Of a stretch of DNA of 64,000 nucleotides, positions 62,263 through 64,000 are shown in pieces; within the stretch, counting starts at the first letter, position 1; each line of letters starts with the position of its first letter. The notes under the pieces were generated by a model. That model did not search any database. It was not told the origin of the DNA and worked only from the letters and a program-made list of their open reading frames with translations. The stretch is taken from the NCBI GenBank assembly GCA_963696585.1, contig CAVOKW010000009.1:1-64000 (forward strand). Reading direction: 5' to 3'. Both the position numbers and the translations under genes were made by a program. This stretch comes from Parvibaculum sp963696585. Lineage in GTDB: Bacteria > Pseudomonadota > Alphaproteobacteria > Parvibaculales > Parvibaculaceae.

Positions 62263-63288
62263 ATGAGCGATCTCAAGCCGATCATCCTGCGCCTGTCCAC
62301 TGGCGAGCCACTGGACGAAGAAACCGCGCGCGATGCCTTCAGCATCATCATGTCGGGTGGCGCCTCTCCGGCCCAGATAGGCGCCTTTCTGATGGGCCTG
62401 CGGGTGCGCGGGGAAAGCGTCAGCGAGATAACAGCCGGTGTGCGGGTGATGCGCGATCGGGCGCTCTGGGTCAAAGCCCCGGCAGATGCGATCGACATTG
62501 TCGGTACGGGCGGCGATGGCCATGGCACTTACAATGTCTCGACCGCGGTGGCGCTGGTGGTGGCAAGCCTTGGCGTTCCTGTCGCCAAGCATGGCAATCG
62601 TAAAGCCTCCTCGCTTTCCGGCACGGCGGATGTGCTGCAAAGGCTCGGCCTCAACCTTGAGGCCAAGCCTGACCGGATCACGGCCTGCATCGAAGAGGCC
62701 GGCATTGGCTTCATGTTTGCCCAGGCCCATCACAGCGCCATGAAACATGTCGCGCCTGTGCGGACCGAACTGGGCTTCAAATCCGTTTTCAACCTGCTCG
62801 GGCCGCTCTCGAATCCCGCTGGCGTGACACATCATCTGATCGGCGTTTACGCGCCGCAGCTGACGGCGACTTTTGCCGAGGTGCTGCGCAAGCTCGGTTC
62901 GCATCGCGCCTGGGTGGTGCATGGCAGCGACGGCATGGATGAATTGACGACGACAGGCCCGAGCCATGTGGCGGAACTGAAGGACGGGCATATCCGCCTT
63001 TTCGATGTCGCGCCGGATGATGCGGGCTTGCCCCGCGCGACGCTCGACGAACTCAAGGGCGGCGATCCGGCGCAAAATGCAGCGGCCATTCATCGCCTGT
63101 TTGAGGGGGAGAGAAGCGCCTATCGCGATATCGTGCTGCTCAATGCGGCGGCGGCGCTGATCGTGGCGGGCAAGGTGACGGGCCTGCGCGATGGCGTCAC
63201 GCGCGCGGCTGGCGCACTGGATGATGGACGCGCCAAGGCAACGCTTGCCAGGCTTGTCGCGGTTTCCAATGGAGTGGCGCATGGCTGA
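62263..63288 (+). CDS. trpD: Anthranilate phosphoribosyltransferase
   Basis: Transfers phosphoribose from PRPP to anthranilate. The 341-residue protein has the PRPP motif VGTGGDGHGTYNVSTAVA, VAKHGNRKASSLSG, the anthranilate-site MFAQAHHSAMKHV and the magnesium-site DGMDELTTTGPSH. It overlaps trpC by 8 bases, indicating coupled translation. Confidence 0.97.
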   Translation: MSDLKPIILRLSTGEPLDEETARDAFSIIMSGGASPAQIGAFLMGLRVRGESVSEITAGVRVMRDRALWVKAPADAIDIVGTGGDGHGTYNVSTAVALVVASLGVPVAKHGNRKASSLSGTADVLQRLGLNLEAKPDRITACIEEAGIGFMFAQAHHSAMKHVAPVRTELGFKSVFNLLGPLSNPAGVTHHLIGVYAPQLTATFAEVLRKLGSHRAWVVHGSDGMDELTTTGPSHVAELKDGHIRLFDVAPDDAGLPRATLDELKGGDPAQNAAAIHRLFEGERSAYRDIVLLNAAAALIVAGKVTGLRDGVTRAAGALDDGRAKATLARLVAVSNGVAHG

Positions 63289-64000
63289 CATTCTCGAAAG
63301 GATCGGCGCCTACAAGCTCGACGAAATCAAGGCGGCCAAAGCCAGAAAGCCGCTCGCCGAGGTGGAGCGCGATGCGCGCGCGGCCTCACCCCTGCGCGGA
63401 TTTCACACCGCCCTTGCCCGCAGGATCGAGGCTGGCAAGCCTGCGCTGATTGCCGAAATCAAGAAAGCGAGCCCTTCCAAGGGACTGATCCGTGCGGACT
63501 TCCATCCGGCGGCACTGGCGCAAGCCTATGAAGCGGGCGGCGCGGCCTGCCTTTCGGTGTTGACGGATGAGCCTTCGTTTCAGGGGTCGCCCGCCTTTCT
63601 GAAAGAAGCCCGCGCGGCATGCACGCTTCCCGTCATCCGCAAGGATTTTCTCTATGACCCCTATCAGGCCGTGGAAGCGCGCGCCTGGGGGGCTGATGCC
63701 ATTCTCATCATCATGGCTGCGGTGTCGGATGCCCAGGCGACAGAGATTGAAGACGCCGCCTGCAAATGGGGTCTGGATGTGCTGGTTGAAGTGCATGACG
63801 AAGCGGAGCTTGCCCGCACATCCGGATTGAAGAGCCAGCTTATCGGCATCAATAATCGCAACCTCAAAACCTTTGACGTGACGCTCGCGACCACTGAACG
63901 GCTGGCGCCGCTGGTGCCCGAGGGCAAACTGATTGTCGGCGAAAGCGGCATTTTCACGCCAGCCGATCTGCAACGGCTGGCAAAATCCGGCGTGCATGCC
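63281..64000 (+). CDS. trpC: Indole-3-glycerol phosphate synthase, cut by the window end
   Basis: Ring-closing decarboxylase of the Trp pathway. The 240 residues in view run from MADILERIGAYKLDEI to ADLQRLAKSGVHA, with the substrate motif PALIAEIKKASPSKGLIR, VLTDEPSFQGS, PVIRKDFLYDPYQ, VEVHDEAEL, IGINNRNLKTFDV and VGESGIF; about 25-30 C-terminal residues are missing beyond the window. TrpF is not fused at the N-terminus. The ATG at 63281 lies inside the end of trpD. Confidence 0.95.
   Translation, partial: MADILERIGAYKLDEIKAAKARKPLAEVERDARAASPLRGFHTALARRIEAGKPALIAEIKKASPSKGLIRADFHPAALAQAYEAGGAACLSVLTDEPSFQGSPAFLKEARAACTLPVIRKDFLYDPYQAVEARAWGADAILIIMAAVSDAQATEIEDAACKWGLDVLVEVHDEAELARTSGLKSQLIGINNRNLKTFDVTLATTERLAPLVPEGKLIVGESGIFTPADLQRLAKSGVHA

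Noticed and set aside
61780..63291. Minus-strand frame of 503 codons opposite trpG and trpD
   Set aside because: Composition is typical of an antisense shadow and both plus-strand genes are unmistakable.

Overview
The window reads as one contig of an alphaproteobacterium of the order Hyphomicrobiales (Rhizobiales), with about 0.8 kb of unlike sequence at its left end. The assignment rests on gene order: dusB(nifR3)-ntrB-ntrC-ntrY-ntrX-trkA-dat-hfq-hflX; eno-ftsB-pdhA-pdhB-pdhC-lpd-lipA-ratA with cinA, pgpA and ispDF beside them; rlpA-dac-tmk / holB-metG-tatD-MBL hydrolase; and tpiA-secG-pyrG-kdsA next to ppiD-trpE and trpGDC. An ispD-ispF fusion, an E1-beta carrying its own lipoyl domain, and stand-alone NtrY/NtrX also fit. 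Genus cannot be told from this sequence.

Left end (1-832): the 3' end of an IS256-type transposase gene and a truncated NHL-repeat-like protein with a Cys-rich insert. Both look deltaproteobacterial/Binatota-like rather than alphaproteobacterial. They abut a MmgE/PrpD gene that loses its 3' end at the same point, so this is either an assembly chimera or a recombination joint.

2.2-16.7 kb: cell-wall genes (rlpA, D,D-carboxypeptidase, M23 peptidase), tmk and a tight replication/translation run holB-metG-tatD-MBL hydrolase; then an SDR oxidoreductase, a pirin/TetR pair, a glyoxalase-II-like hydrolase and mazG. 15.9-28.5 kb (all minus strand): an inositol-monophosphatase-family enzyme, hflX, hfq, D-amino-acid transaminase, trkA and the two nitrogen two-component systems NtrYX and NtrBC with dusB. 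28.6-30.8 kb (plus): ispDF, pgpA, pncC/cinA.

30.8-40.3 kb (minus): a long run eno-ftsB-pdhA-pdhB-pdhC-lpd-terC-small ORF-lipA-ratA, linking glycolysis, the pyruvate dehydrogenase complex and synthesis of the lipoyl cofactor the complex needs. A dispersed palindromic repeat has been inserted in frame into the lipoyl-domain linkers of both pdhB and pdhC.

40.4-50.0 kb is an accessory block between eno and kdsA: a PadR regulator, two divergently transcribed DUF1302-type outer-membrane beta-barrel genes (each split by one frameshift) around an AT-rich 858-bp intergenic region, the complete preQ1 operon queC-queE-queD-queF with 1-bp overlaps, and a PlsC-like acyltransferase. 50.0-64 kb returns to core genes (kdsA, pyrG, secG, tpiA, ppiD, trpE, trpG, trpD, trpC), with a YibQ-like polysaccharide deacetylase and a subtilisin-type autotransporter placed between trpE and trpG.

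Palindromic repeats made of short inverted motifs sit in at least five intergenic gaps. I saw no tRNA, rRNA, CRISPR array or prophage. I found no clearly new system; the best leads are the paired frameshifted barrel genes, the repeat insertions in the PDH genes, the left-end junction, and a small translationally coupled ORF between terC and lipA.
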